NCBI GenBank assembly: GCA_023667845.1
Contig: JAMPIU010000112.1
Location: 62,001 to 126,000 of the forward strand
Length of the DNA stretch: 64,000 nucleotides
Origin: Dehalobacter sp.
GTDB lineage: Bacteria; Bacillota; Desulfitobacteriia; Desulfitobacteriales; Syntrophobotulaceae
Direction of reading: 5' to 3'
Numbering within the stretch: the stretch's first letter is position 1; each line of letters begins with the position of its first letter. Shown here piece by piece: positions 9,522-17,419 of this stretch. The translations under genes and the position numbers were made by a program. The notes beneath the pieces are model-generated. The model was not told the origin of the DNA and did no database searches. It worked only from the letters and a program-made list of their open reading frames with translations.

Positions 9522-10463
9522 TTACAGTTGACTTACGGCTAGTTCAATTAACAAACCAATGGTAAGCAAAATCCCAAAAAGTGTATTGGTCTGAGCCACA
9601 CTTTTCATTCCCGGCATCATTTCAGCCGGGAATTTTTTGTTGCGGAATCCGTTCAAGGCCTGAAGAGCATTCGGAATGCTCAGCAGGACCAATAGTGCCC
9701 AGACAGGCAGAACACCTGCCAGGGTAAGTACAACTACCCAAAGATTGGCCACCAGGAACATTCCCGCCATGAATTGTACAGCCCTGCGGTGTCCCAACAG
9801 AATGGCGAGTGTATGGCGCCCGTTCAGCTGATCCCCTTCCCGGTCACGTATGTTGTTGGACATCATGATTGCTCCGATTAGAATCAGATTCGGAACAGAA
9901 ATTAAAAAGACGTCCCAGTTAATGCTGCCGGTCTGAACAAAATAGGCAATCAAAATAATTCCTGATCCCATAAAGAGCCCGGCCAGCAATTCTCCAAAAG
10001 GCGTATAGGCAATCGGGTAAGGCCCACCCGTGTACAAATAACCGACAGCCATACAGCCCAGGCCAATCAGGGCCAGCCACCAACTGCTGCTACTGCAGAT
10101 GTAAATACCCAGCAGTGATGCAATCAGCAAACAAACCAAAGCCAGACTCAGAACTGTCCCTGCTTTTATTCCGTCCCTGGTGATCGCACCGGCGATGCCA
10201 ACGGATTCCGCTGTATCCAGTCCCCGGATAAAGTCGTAATACTCATTAAACATATTCGTGGCTGCCTGGATTAAGATTGAAGCAATCAGCATTGCCGCTA
10301 CCAGTCCCCAGTTTAAGCCGTCTCTAATCTGCCAAGCCAGTGCCGAACCAATCAGAACCGGTATGAATGAGGCCGTAAGGGTGTGCGGACGAAACAACCG
10401 CCATAAAACCTCCCTGCGGTTTGATTGCATCTTGGCCCCCGAAGGGGATGATTTTGTTTCCAT
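9522..10463 (-). CDS. menA: 1,4-dihydroxy-2-naphthoate polyprenyltransferase (UbiA family)
   Basis: The 313-residue integral membrane protein is of the UbiA prenyltransferase superfamily. The first aspartate-rich motif NEYYDFIRGLD (residues about 73-83) and the second DREGDQLNGR (after residue 200) bind Mg-diphosphate of the isoprenoid. About eight or nine hydrophobic helices are visible. The pattern fits MenA, which attaches the polyprenyl tail to dihydroxynaphthoate in menaquinone synthesis. That matches a menaquinone-based anaerobic respiration lifestyle. AAAGGAG lies 10 bases before the ATG. It converges with hflX across 57 bases. Other men genes are not in the window, so another aromatic acceptor is possible but less likely. 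Confidence 0.88.
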   Translation of the reverse strand: METKSSPSGAKMQSNRREVLWRLFRPHTLTASFIPVLIGSALAWQIRDGLNWGLVAAMLIASILIQAATNMFNEYYDFIRGLDTAESVGIAGAITRDGIKAGTVLSLALVCLLIASLLGIYICSSSSWWLALIGLGCMAVGYLYTGGPYPIAYTPFGELLAGLFMGSGIILIAYFVQTGSINWDVFLISVPNLILIGAIMMSNNIRDREGDQLNGRHTLAILLGHRRAVQFMAGMFLVANLWVVVLTLAGVLPVWALLVLLSIPNALQALNGFRNKKFPAEMMPGMKSVAQTNTLFGILLTIGLLIELAVSQL

Positions 10464-10528
10464 TATGATTGCTCCTTTGACTCAGTCTATGATTATTCGG
10501 TTCCTCATCATTCATTCGAAGTTCGTTT

Positions 10529-11158
10529 TTATCTTGTGCTGGTCAGAAGCTTAAAGCCGATTGCTCCAAAGATGGTCGCCGAGACAATATTCATAACCTT
10601 GGAAAACCCGGGCTTCTCTAAAATCCAATTTCCTAAAGAGCCGGCCGAGTAACCGATAAATCCAAAAATCAGCGCAACAAGCCCCATAAAGATAAGCCCT
10701 AAGAATATCATCTGCAAAGGAACGCTGCCAAATTCAGAATTGACAAACTGAGGCAGGAATGCCAGGAAAAAAAGGGCGACTTTCGGATTGAAAACATTCA
10801 TATAGAAACCTCGCAGCAGCAGGCCGCGGTGATCGAACCCTTGTTGGTCAACACCGGCAGTCAGCGGGTCATTCCGATGTTTGATCGCTTTATATGCCAA
10901 ATAAAAAAGATAAAGCGCCCCGCAGGTTTTAAACAGAACAAAGGCGACTTCTGACGTCTTGAATATGACAGATAGCCCCAGCGCCGCGGCCAACGTATGA
11001 ACCGAATTACCCAACGTCAGCCCGATTGAAGTAAAAATGCCTGCCTTCTTTCCCTTGGCTATACCCTGGGTTATCAAAAATACAATGTCCGGACCGGGTG
11101 CCAGGATCAGTACAATGGACGAGGTAATAAACAGCAGGACCGCAGATAATGAAAACAC
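10529..11158 (-). CDS. LysE/RhtB family amino-acid exporter
   Basis: A 209-residue membrane protein with about six hydrophobic segments and the family signature APGPDIVFLITQGIAKGKKAG near residue 20. Members export amino acids such as lysine, threonine or homoserine lactones, or other small polar compounds, by proton antiport. The specific substrate cannot be read from sequence. Translation begins at GTG 11158, only 2 bases after the larC stop, with GAGAGGAAG in the end of larC as a rather distant ribosome-binding site. The arrangement indicates translational coupling to larC. No regulator gene is adjacent. Confidence 0.85.
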   Translation of the reverse strand: MFSLSAVLLFITSSIVLILAPGPDIVFLITQGIAKGKKAGIFTSIGLTLGNSVHTLAAALGLSVIFKTSEVAFVLFKTCGALYLFYLAYKAIKHRNDPLTAGVDQQGFDHRGLLLRGFYMNVFNPKVALFFLAFLPQFVNSEFGSVPLQMIFLGLIFMGLVALIFGFIGYSAGSLGNWILEKPGFSKVMNIVSATIFGAIGFKLLTSTR

Positions 11159-11160
11159 GT

Positions 11161-12396
11161 TCAGTTCTTCCTCTCTTGATTTAAAGCTCCGGATCGATTG
11201 CCTTTGGGCAGCAGTCTGTAAACTTCAGCATAGATTTCGCTTAAGGGAAGGTCATGCTCCCTGGCAAGTCTTTTACAGTCTTCATATTCCGGTTTCGATT
11301 TGATTCTTTCCGCATCTAAATAAGAATATTTTACATTGACCGGACCGTACCGGGTCTGCATCAGCATATTCTCCCGGCGGAGTATCGTTTTTTCAACTGG
11401 ATAACTGCGCAAACCAATCGCCGATGTTTCCCGCAAAATAACTTCCCCGACAGCTGAGATCCCTTCCTTGTTGACTAAAGCGCTTAATTTTGACCCCGGC
11501 CGCCCCTTCTTCATGATCACCGGCGTTTTAAAGACGTCCAGGGCTCCGGCAGCAACCATCTTTTCTTCAATATATTCATAGAATTCCGGATTCATATCAT
11601 CAATATTCGTTTCCAGCATCCACTGTCTTTCCTGCTGTCTGAATCCGGGAGCAGTCTTTTCAGCTCTCTCCCCAAGATATACCCGTAGAATATTGGGTAT
11701 TTCCAAATCCCGCCGGCCAATCCCATAACCGGTCCGGTGAATGATCATATCCACATTGTCCGTATATTCTTGAACATTCGCAGCCAGAATAGCCGCTCCT
11801 GTGGGCGTCGTCGTCTCAAAAGGCACGATTCCGGTCTTTACCGGGACACCCTGGAGCAGCTCTGTTACGGCCGGTGCAGGAACTGGAAGCAGGCCGTGCT
11901 CACAGCGCACAAATCCACCACCAAGTTCCACACTGGAAGCGACGATCCTGTCAGCTTGCAAGTATTCCAGGCAAACAGCCGACCCGACAATATCGAGAAT
12001 CGCATCCACAGCCCCGACCTCATGAAAATGGACTTGCTCGGCCTTTATTCCATGAACCCTTGCTTCCGCATCCGCCAGAATGGCAAATGTCCGGATGCTT
12101 CTGTCTTTCACAGCTGCTGACAAATCAATTTCCCTGATCATTTTAGTGATATCGGCTAACGTTCTCGCCTGCTGGCTGGAATGGTGGTTCACGGGATCTT
12201 CAACCGTTATCTCTACGCGTGTGCCTTCAATTCCATGCTTGCTTTCAGAACGGATGTTTATTGTATATTGCTCATTGATTTGAAGTTTAGCCAGCTCAGC
12301 GAGCAGATGATCCTTTGGGACGCCAAGATCGAGCATCGCTCCAAGATTCATATCTCCACTTATGCCGCTGAAACAGTCATAATAGATAACTTTCAT
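11161..12396 (-). CDS. larC: Nickel insertion protein LarC (pyridinium dithiocarboxylate cofactor CTP-dependent cyclometallase)
   Basis: LarC inserts nickel into the pincer cofactor of lactate racemase and related enzymes, hydrolysing CTP. The N-terminal YYDCFSGISGDMNLGAMLDLG is the family start. Further conserved parts are VHFHEVGAVDAILDIVG (residues about 115-131), TTTPTGAAIL, and the C-terminal half with ETNIDDMNPEFYEY. This is a full-length single chain of 411 residues, unlike the frameshifted LarC1/LarC2 of Lactobacillus plantarum. The ATG overlaps a TGA (TGATG) of the in-frame region that follows secA. LarB and LarE, which make the organic part, are not beside it, nor is a LarA-type racemase. 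The lysE-type gene follows by 2 bases. Confidence 0.88.
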   Translation of the reverse strand: MKVIYYDCFSGISGDMNLGAMLDLGVPKDHLLAELAKLQINEQYTINIRSESKHGIEGTRVEITVEDPVNHHSSQQARTLADITKMIREIDLSAAVKDRSIRTFAILADAEARVHGIKAEQVHFHEVGAVDAILDIVGSAVCLEYLQADRIVASSVELGGGFVRCEHGLLPVPAPAVTELLQGVPVKTGIVPFETTTPTGAAILAANVQEYTDNVDMIIHRTGYGIGRRDLEIPNILRVYLGERAEKTAPGFRQQERQWMLETNIDDMNPEFYEYIEEKMVAAGALDVFKTPVIMKKGRPGSKLSALVNKEGISAVGEVILRETSAIGLRSYPVEKTILRRENMLMQTRYGPVNVKYSYLDAERIKSKPEYEDCKRLAREHDLPLSEIYAEVYRLLPKGNRSGALNQERKN

Positions 12397-12512
12397 CAGC
12401 CACCTCTTTTTACAGTTGCCACTACATTCGTTCCCAAAAAATCCCCCGCCGGCAATAACCATTGCTCTGTCCATAACCAGCTGGGCGTTGCGTAAGATCC
12501 TAAATACTCAAT

Positions 12513-14891
12513 TCAACATTCATTTGAATAATCCTTGTGATTTTTCGCAGAATTGTGCCGCCATAACCATAAAAAGTTGTTCCCGTTCTCATTCAGAAGA
12601 TAAGTCCAGGTTACTGAAGGAGTTTGCAGGACTTCTTTTTTGTGCACAATTCCGTTCTGATCAATTTGAACGGTATGAAACGCACTGACAATTTCCGTCT
12701 CAATTCTATCGGACAATTCTCGAAAGCCTTCCATAGCAATGCGGTTAAACTCCGTTAGCGGATTTTTTTTGCCCAGCGCTACCAAATAAATGCTCTCCCG
12801 GACATCGGAGATATAGGCAAGATATTCCGCCCAACATTTATCCAGATAATGAAGCGTAAGCTGTTTTTCAATTTTTTGCATAAGCTTCGTTCCATATTTC
12901 TCAGACAAAGACAGATATCTTTCCGTAGCTTGAAGCTGCAAATGATGCAACACCGTTTCATCTCTCAGGATCCGGAATCTTTTCTCAACAACGATCCGCC
13001 GCTGGTGCTCAATCATCGAGGAATACTCCCACAACTGTCTCCGGATATCTTCATGATATCCCTCAATCATTTTGATTCCTCTCGTTATTTCGAGTCTGAC
13101 AACAGGATCTGAAACGGGACCTTCCTGATCCTGAGGACAATGGTCTTTCGGAATAAAGCGGGCAAGCTGATAATTCTTGATCAGTTCATCTTCCAGACTG
13201 ATAAAGAATCTGCTTTCTCCCGGTTCACCGTGTCTTCCAGCTCTTCCCCTGAGTTGATTGTTCACCCTGCGGCTTTCAAAAAGACTTGTTCCGATGACAT
13301 ATAAGCCTTCGGCAGTCATCACTTTTTCTTTTTGTTCTTCCCTGGCTCCGCCCAGCTTGATATCGATACCTCTGCCGGCCATATTCGTAGAAACCGTAAC
13401 CGCTCCCGGTTCTCCGGCCTGCGCAATGACTCCGGCTTCCATTTCATCGTTCTTGGCATTTAAGACCCTGCACGCGATTCCCGCCTGACGGAGGTCAGCC
13501 GCCAAAGACTCCGACTCTGCGACGCTTCCTGTTCCGACCAGTATAGGCCTGCCCCGGAGATGTACCCTGTTAATCTCTTCGAGTAATGCTTTTTGCTTGG
13601 CTTCCCGGCTTGTAAATATCCAGTCAGGATGATCTGCACGGATACACGGCCTATGGGTAGGAATGACAACAACCTCCATGCCGTAAAATTCGTTGAATTC
13701 ACCGGCTGAGGTTACGGCCGTTCCTGTCATTCCAGAAATCTTCGGATATAAGCTTAAAAAATGCTGCAGCGTGACTGATCCCAAAATCATCCCGTTCTTC
13801 CCCGAATTTATACCTTCTTTGGCCTCCACGGCTGCCTGAATGTCCTCGGGCCAGTGGCGTTTGTCGGCAATACGTCCCGTATATGGATCGATCAGTTCGA
13901 TCCTGTCGTTGCGAAGAATATAGTCCTTATCCCTTTTGAGCAAGACCTCTGCATGCAACGCGCAGTTTACCCTAGCCAGCAGCTGAAGATCTTGGGCCTG
14001 GTAAAGATTACTTTTGTTCAGCATTTTTTCTATATGCTGAAGTCCGCTGTCAGTTAAAAAGACATGATTGCCGTTCTGGTTTAATTCAAAATCCAGGAGA
14101 GGCCGCAATTCTTTCACCAGTCCGGCGAGGTGGGACAGATCCTCTCTGCCCCCGCTCATTTCTCCGGCAATCACCAGCGGAATCCGTGCTTCATCAATTA
14201 AAATTGAATCGGCCTCGTCAATAATTGCATAATGAAACGGGCGCTGAACCAGCTCCTGCTGCTCCAAACAAAGGCAATCCCGCAGATAATCAAAACCCGC
14301 TTCTTTAGCCGAGGCATAGGTTATATCCGCCGAATAAGCCTTTTGCCGTTCCGTTAAAGCCATACCTTCGCTGACACATCCAACCGACAGTCCAAGAAAT
14401 TCATAGACCGGTCCCATCCAGCTGGCATCCCGGGCTGCCAGATAATCGCTGAATGTGAGGATATGTACACCTTTTCCGGCTAAAGCGTTCAGATAAGCCG
14501 GCATGACTGCTGACAGGGTCTTACCTTCTCCAGTCTGCATCTCAGCAATCTTCCCCTCATGCAACACAATCCCCGCAATCAGTTGTTCCGCAAAAGGAAA
14601 CAGGCCCAAGACCCGGCGTGATGCCTCCCTGGCCAGCGCAAAAGCTTCCGGCATCAGCAAATCAAGCGAACTTCCGCTTGTGGCCAGGAGTCTTAAACGC
14701 TTCCCGATTTCTTTTATTTGCTTCTCGTCTGCCTGAGCAAGTCGGTACTGTTCGATTTGTTTCAGTATGGCATCATAGGCTTTCAAATTATAGGTCAGCG
14801 CATACTCCCGCTGCCTCATAAACCAGCTGATTTGTTCCAGCTTCGCTTTGAATCCGGCTGGATTGAGTCTATCCGTAAGAAATTTAAACAT
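12513..14891 (-). CDS. Divergent SecA-family ATPase (SecA paralogue)
   Basis: The 792-residue protein has the SecA motor architecture: Walker A in MQTGEGKTL (near residue 120), the preprotein cross-linking region, Walker B IIDEADSILIDEARIPL, MTGTA, TNMAGRGIDIKLGG and QLRGRAGRHGEPG. Several positions that are nearly invariant in housekeeping SecA are altered: TNNEFGFDYLRDN is ASAKEAGFDYLRD, TERHESRR is TSLFESRR and GRSGRQGDPG is GRAGRHGEPG. The C-terminal zinc motif CxCxSGx5C(C/H) used to bind SecB or phospholipid is missing. I conclude it is an accessory SecA-like motor, comparable to but not the same as SecA2. The usual neighbour prfB is absent. AGAGG lies 7 bases before the ATG. A small membrane protein gene lies directly upstream. 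Confidence 0.85.
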   Translation of the reverse strand: MFKFLTDRLNPAGFKAKLEQISWFMRQREYALTYNLKAYDAILKQIEQYRLAQADEKQIKEIGKRLRLLATSGSSLDLLMPEAFALAREASRRVLGLFPFAEQLIAGIVLHEGKIAEMQTGEGKTLSAVMPAYLNALAGKGVHILTFSDYLAARDASWMGPVYEFLGLSVGCVSEGMALTERQKAYSADITYASAKEAGFDYLRDCLCLEQQELVQRPFHYAIIDEADSILIDEARIPLVIAGEMSGGREDLSHLAGLVKELRPLLDFELNQNGNHVFLTDSGLQHIEKMLNKSNLYQAQDLQLLARVNCALHAEVLLKRDKDYILRNDRIELIDPYTGRIADKRHWPEDIQAAVEAKEGINSGKNGMILGSVTLQHFLSLYPKISGMTGTAVTSAGEFNEFYGMEVVVIPTHRPCIRADHPDWIFTSREAKQKALLEEINRVHLRGRPILVGTGSVAESESLAADLRQAGIACRVLNAKNDEMEAGVIAQAGEPGAVTVSTNMAGRGIDIKLGGAREEQKEKVMTAEGLYVIGTSLFESRRVNNQLRGRAGRHGEPGESRFFISLEDELIKNYQLARFIPKDHCPQDQEGPVSDPVVRLEITRGIKMIEGYHEDIRRQLWEYSSMIEHQRRIVVEKRFRILRDETVLHHLQLQATERYLSLSEKYGTKLMQKIEKQLTLHYLDKCWAEYLAYISDVRESIYLVALGKKNPLTEFNRIAMEGFRELSDRIETEIVSAFHTVQIDQNGIVHKKEVLQTPSVTWTYLLNENGNNFLWLWRHNSAKNHKDYSNEC

Positions 14892-14963
14892 AAAAATACC
14901 TCTCCTTATAAATATACAGAAATTCCGCTGTCAGGAATTAATACCGACAGCCATTCCGGATTA

Positions 14964-15287
14964 TTACAAAGAAAGGTTTCTGACAAGTTTCAGGAGATGG
15001 AACATAATAAGCAGCATCAGCGTGAAGAAAAAGACAATATCCAAAGATAGGGTAAAGTGGTTCGAAGCACTCGCAAAAAGAGCAGCAGAAAGAAACAGGC
15101 TTCCGCATAGCATTTGACACAGGAAACCATTGCGAAGCGCCTCCCTCTCAGCAATATACAGCCAGAGTAACACCGAACAGGCTGCATAGGCCCGGGATTG
15201 CATCCCCTGTAAAATTGTTTTCCGGATCCTATTTACCACCGGAATGAGTACTGAAATCATCAGCCCCAGGATAAACAAATCCAACAT
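14964..15287 (-). CDS. Small integral membrane protein of unknown function
   Basis: About 107 residues with three hydrophobic stretches: LDLFILGLMISVLIPVV near the start, a middle one around YAACSVLLWLYIAE and FLCQMLCGSLFLSAALFA, and IVFFFTLMLLIMFHLLKLV at the end. No named family is recognised. ATG 15287 was chosen over ATG 15293 because it lies 7 bases after AGAGGG. The gene is 72 bases upstream of the SecA paralogue on the same strand, so the two are probably co-transcribed. A role as membrane partner of that motor is an inference from position only. Confidence 0.6.
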   Translation of the reverse strand: MLDLFILGLMISVLIPVVNRIRKTILQGMQSRAYAACSVLLWLYIAEREALRNGFLCQMLCGSLFLSAALFASASNHFTLSLDIVFFFTLMLLIMFHLLKLVRNLSL

Positions 15288-15473
15288 TCTCATACCCTCT
15301 TTGAATCTTATTATACAAAATATCTTCGCTTAAAAATATCCCATTAGAAAAAATAATCTACGCCAATCCGTGTATAAACATAGAAAGCCCTTGTCAGACG
15401 GCAGACATATACCCTGCACGACAAATATCCTCCCCCCAAAAAAACCGAAGAAAAATGAACAATAATTAATATC

Positions 15474-15509
15474 AACAAACCCTAAGCCTCTACTTGCTTA
15501 GGGTTTGTT
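15474..15509 (-). terminator. Intrinsic terminator after the chemoreceptor gene
   Basis: A perfect 14-bp inverted repeat (AACAAACCCTAAGC and its complement) with an 8-base loop lies 27 bases after the receptor stop. On the minus strand it is followed by GTTGATATTAATTATT, a weak T tract. The right arm overlaps the parS-like sequence at 15506-15521. Confidence 0.65.
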
Positions 15510-15521
15510 CTATGTGGAACA
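15506..15521. promoter_or_regulatory. Degenerate parS-like site
   Basis: TGTTCTATGTGGAACA differs from the intact palindromic parS at 63587-63602 (TGTTCCACGTGGAACA) at two positions, both C to T in the left half. Both arms' outer bases are preserved. It is intergenic. Whether ParB still binds it is unknown. Confidence 0.4.
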
Positions 15522-15535
15522 TCCATAAATTGAGC

Positions 15536-16687
15536 TTATAAAGTCTTTGCCATCTCATTTAATTCTCCGCACATTGCGGTAATTTCCTCAATACTGGCTG
15601 TGACTTGTTCTGTTGCTGCAGCCTGTTCCTGGCTGGCATGCAATGAACTTTTACTCATATCTCCAGCATCATTCACTTTGGCTTTAATGGTATCCGTTAA
15701 TTCCTGGATTCGGGGAACAGTGCTCTTAGATTGTTCTGAAAGCTTTCTTATTTCTTCCGCCACAACACCAAATCCTCTGCCTGATTCCCCGGCTCGGGCG
15801 GCCTCAATTGCTGCGTTCAGACCAAGCATTTTTGTCTCGTCCGCTATTTCTTTTATGAAGATAGAAACCTTATTAATTTCTTCAGAAAGGCCGATAATTT
15901 CCTTAATATTGTTGTTCAGATTTTGTTCGTTGGAGTGAATACTCGTAGCCTCCGCTGCGAGCTCTTCAATTGCTGCAGAAATTGCAGACAAGCCATCTTC
16001 AAGATTTCCTGAAATAATGCGCAGGTGTGCTGCTGTTTTTTTGGGGATAATGACTCCCAGAGAAGCGACTATTTCGTCAGGATTGTCTTCGTCAAAGAGC
16101 GGGTAATTTGTTTCTAAAACAGGGAAACCGTATATCTCTGCTCCACCTTCTTCTGAAATAGGCTTTTTCGTTTTGATGGTCCGGGAAGCAACATCTTCTT
16201 CCTGAATAACATGGCCAACAGGAAGAGACGATATATCAAATTTTCGAGAAGCCTGCCGGTAAACAACCTGAGTTAAATCCGTCATGTAAATAACCGAACC
16301 TTCCTCGAACATCTCAGCCAAAACAGGGGCAAAATCCTTAAAGGCAGCAGCCACAGGGTGTAATTTCGGTAGAAAAACAGAAAATGCACCGAGAACATTG
16401 TCAGTATCATCAATAATTGGCATAGCGACAATGATGAGTCGTTGACCATAGACGATCCGGGGAACATTCTGTGAGACTGTTTTTTTATTACGCACTGCAT
16501 TCATCATCACGCTGTTGCTCTCAACATGATACCCAACCTCAAACGAATCTAAGTGGAAAGAATCTGAAGAAAATCTCCAAACAATTGTATCTCCTTCCGT
16601 TACGCAAAACATAATTCCGCCCGGAACCAGATGGCCTAGGGTTTCTGCCAAGGATTTGCATGAATCTAAAGCCGAAAATTTAATCAT
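15536..16687 (-). CDS. Soluble methyl-accepting chemotaxis protein
   Basis: A 383-residue chemoreceptor without any membrane segment. Residues 1-230 form a two-part cytoplasmic sensor (both halves look PAS/GAF-like, with patterns such as [16 protein letters not shown] and [15 protein letters not shown]). The C-terminal signalling coiled coil has the conserved tip [20 protein letters not shown] and [18 protein letters not shown] that contacts CheA and CheW. The helical bundle is short, and no HAMP domain is present. ATG 16687 follows GGAGG by 7 bases; an upstream ATG has no such site. The gene starts 16 bases after cheW, so the two form an operon. Its ligand is internal and unknown. Confidence 0.88.
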   Translation of the reverse strand: MIKFSALDSCKSLAETLGHLVPGGIMFCVTEGDTIVWRFSSDSFHLDSFEVGYHVESNSVMMNAVRNKKTVSQNVPRIVYGQRLIIVAMPIIDDTDNVLGAFSVFLPKLHPVAAAFKDFAPVLAEMFEEGSVIYMTDLTQVVYRQASRKFDISSLPVGHVIQEEDVASRTIKTKKPISEEGGAEIYGFPVLETNYPLFDEDNPDEIVASLGVIIPKKTAAHLRIISGNLEDGLSAISAAIEELAAEATSIHSNEQNLNNNIKEIIGLSEEINKVSIFIKEIADETKMLGLNAAIEAARAGESGRGFGVVAEEIRKLSEQSKSTVPRIQELTDTIKAKVNDAGDMSKSSLHASQEQAAATEQVTASIEEITAMCGELNEMAKTL

Positions 16688-16703
16688 ATTTGTTCCTCCA
16701 TTT

Positions 16704-17147
16704 TTAACTAACAGATGCAAATATTTCGTTTTTTAATTTCGTGACATCCAGAAGCATAATCAAGCGATCCTCAACTTTACAGATCCCTTTGATGCAATTA
16801 TTGCCTAAATGAGCGATTTCGACATATAAACTTTCGATGGACTCTTCACCTACACTCAGAACCTCCGAAACGTCATCCACAATATTGCCTAAAAGCATTC
16901 CTTCCAGGTTAAGTATCAGCAACCGGCTGTCATTTTCTGTTTCCGTGTTTTCAAGACCAAATCTTTTTCTAAGGTCTACCACGGGAATAACTTGATCTCT
17001 GAGGTTTAACATACCTTCTATGAAAGAAGGCATGTTCGGCACTCTGGTAATGTTTTTGGGAATTCGTATTATTTCCTGGGCACAAGAAATGTCAATGCCG
17101 TAATCTTCTTTGCCCACAGCAAACACCACCATTTGAATATTTTTCAA
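16704..17147 (-). CDS. cheW: Chemotaxis adaptor protein CheW
   Basis: CheW links chemoreceptors to the kinase CheA. The 147-residue protein is one CheW domain with the typical features [43 protein letters not shown] and [20 protein letters not shown]. It starts at TTG 17147, preceded by GGGGGTG. The downstream neighbour is a soluble receptor with which it probably forms a dedicated pair; no cheA, cheR or cheB is present, so the kinase must come from another locus. The upstream intergenic region is shared with an AraC-type regulator on the other strand. Confidence 0.92.
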   Translation of the reverse strand: MKNIQMVVFAVGKEDYGIDISCAQEIIRIPKNITRVPNMPSFIEGMLNLRDQVIPVVDLRKRFGLENTETENDSRLLILNLEGMLLGNIVDDVSEVLSVGEESIESLYVEIAHLGNNCIKGICKVEDRLIMLLDVTKLKNEIFASVS

Positions 17148-17419
17148 AATATCACCCCCTTTTTATAGTTATTTATATCGTATTTTTTATGCTATCGTTT
17201 AAATAGGTTATATTTATATCAAAACGATAGACTAAAGCTAATAATCCCAAACAGAAACTTTTTTAATAAATTTGAATTTAAAATATTTCCCAAAAATAAG
17301 AAAAAAGCAACAAATATTATTATAGCTTTATAAATAATTAATATTGATAAAATATTTAGATAATTGAAACAATATTTGGCTAAACGTACTAGATAAACGA
17401 AGGAAAGGAGAAAAATGTG
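17148..17419. promoter_or_regulatory. Divergent AT-rich control region with TATCGT repeats
   Basis: The 272-base region between cheW (minus) and the AraC-type gene (plus) has TATCGT at 17176-17181 and 17193-17198, and its complement ACGATA at 17224-17229. The latter two form a 9-bp inverted repeat (CTATCGTTT / AAACGATAG, 17192-17230) with 21 bases between arms. This is a plausible operator for the adjacent regulator. Confidence 0.4.

Noticed and set aside
12397..12474. Longer larC start
   Set aside because: The added 26 residues have no resemblance to LarC, and MKVIYYDCFSG is the known family start.
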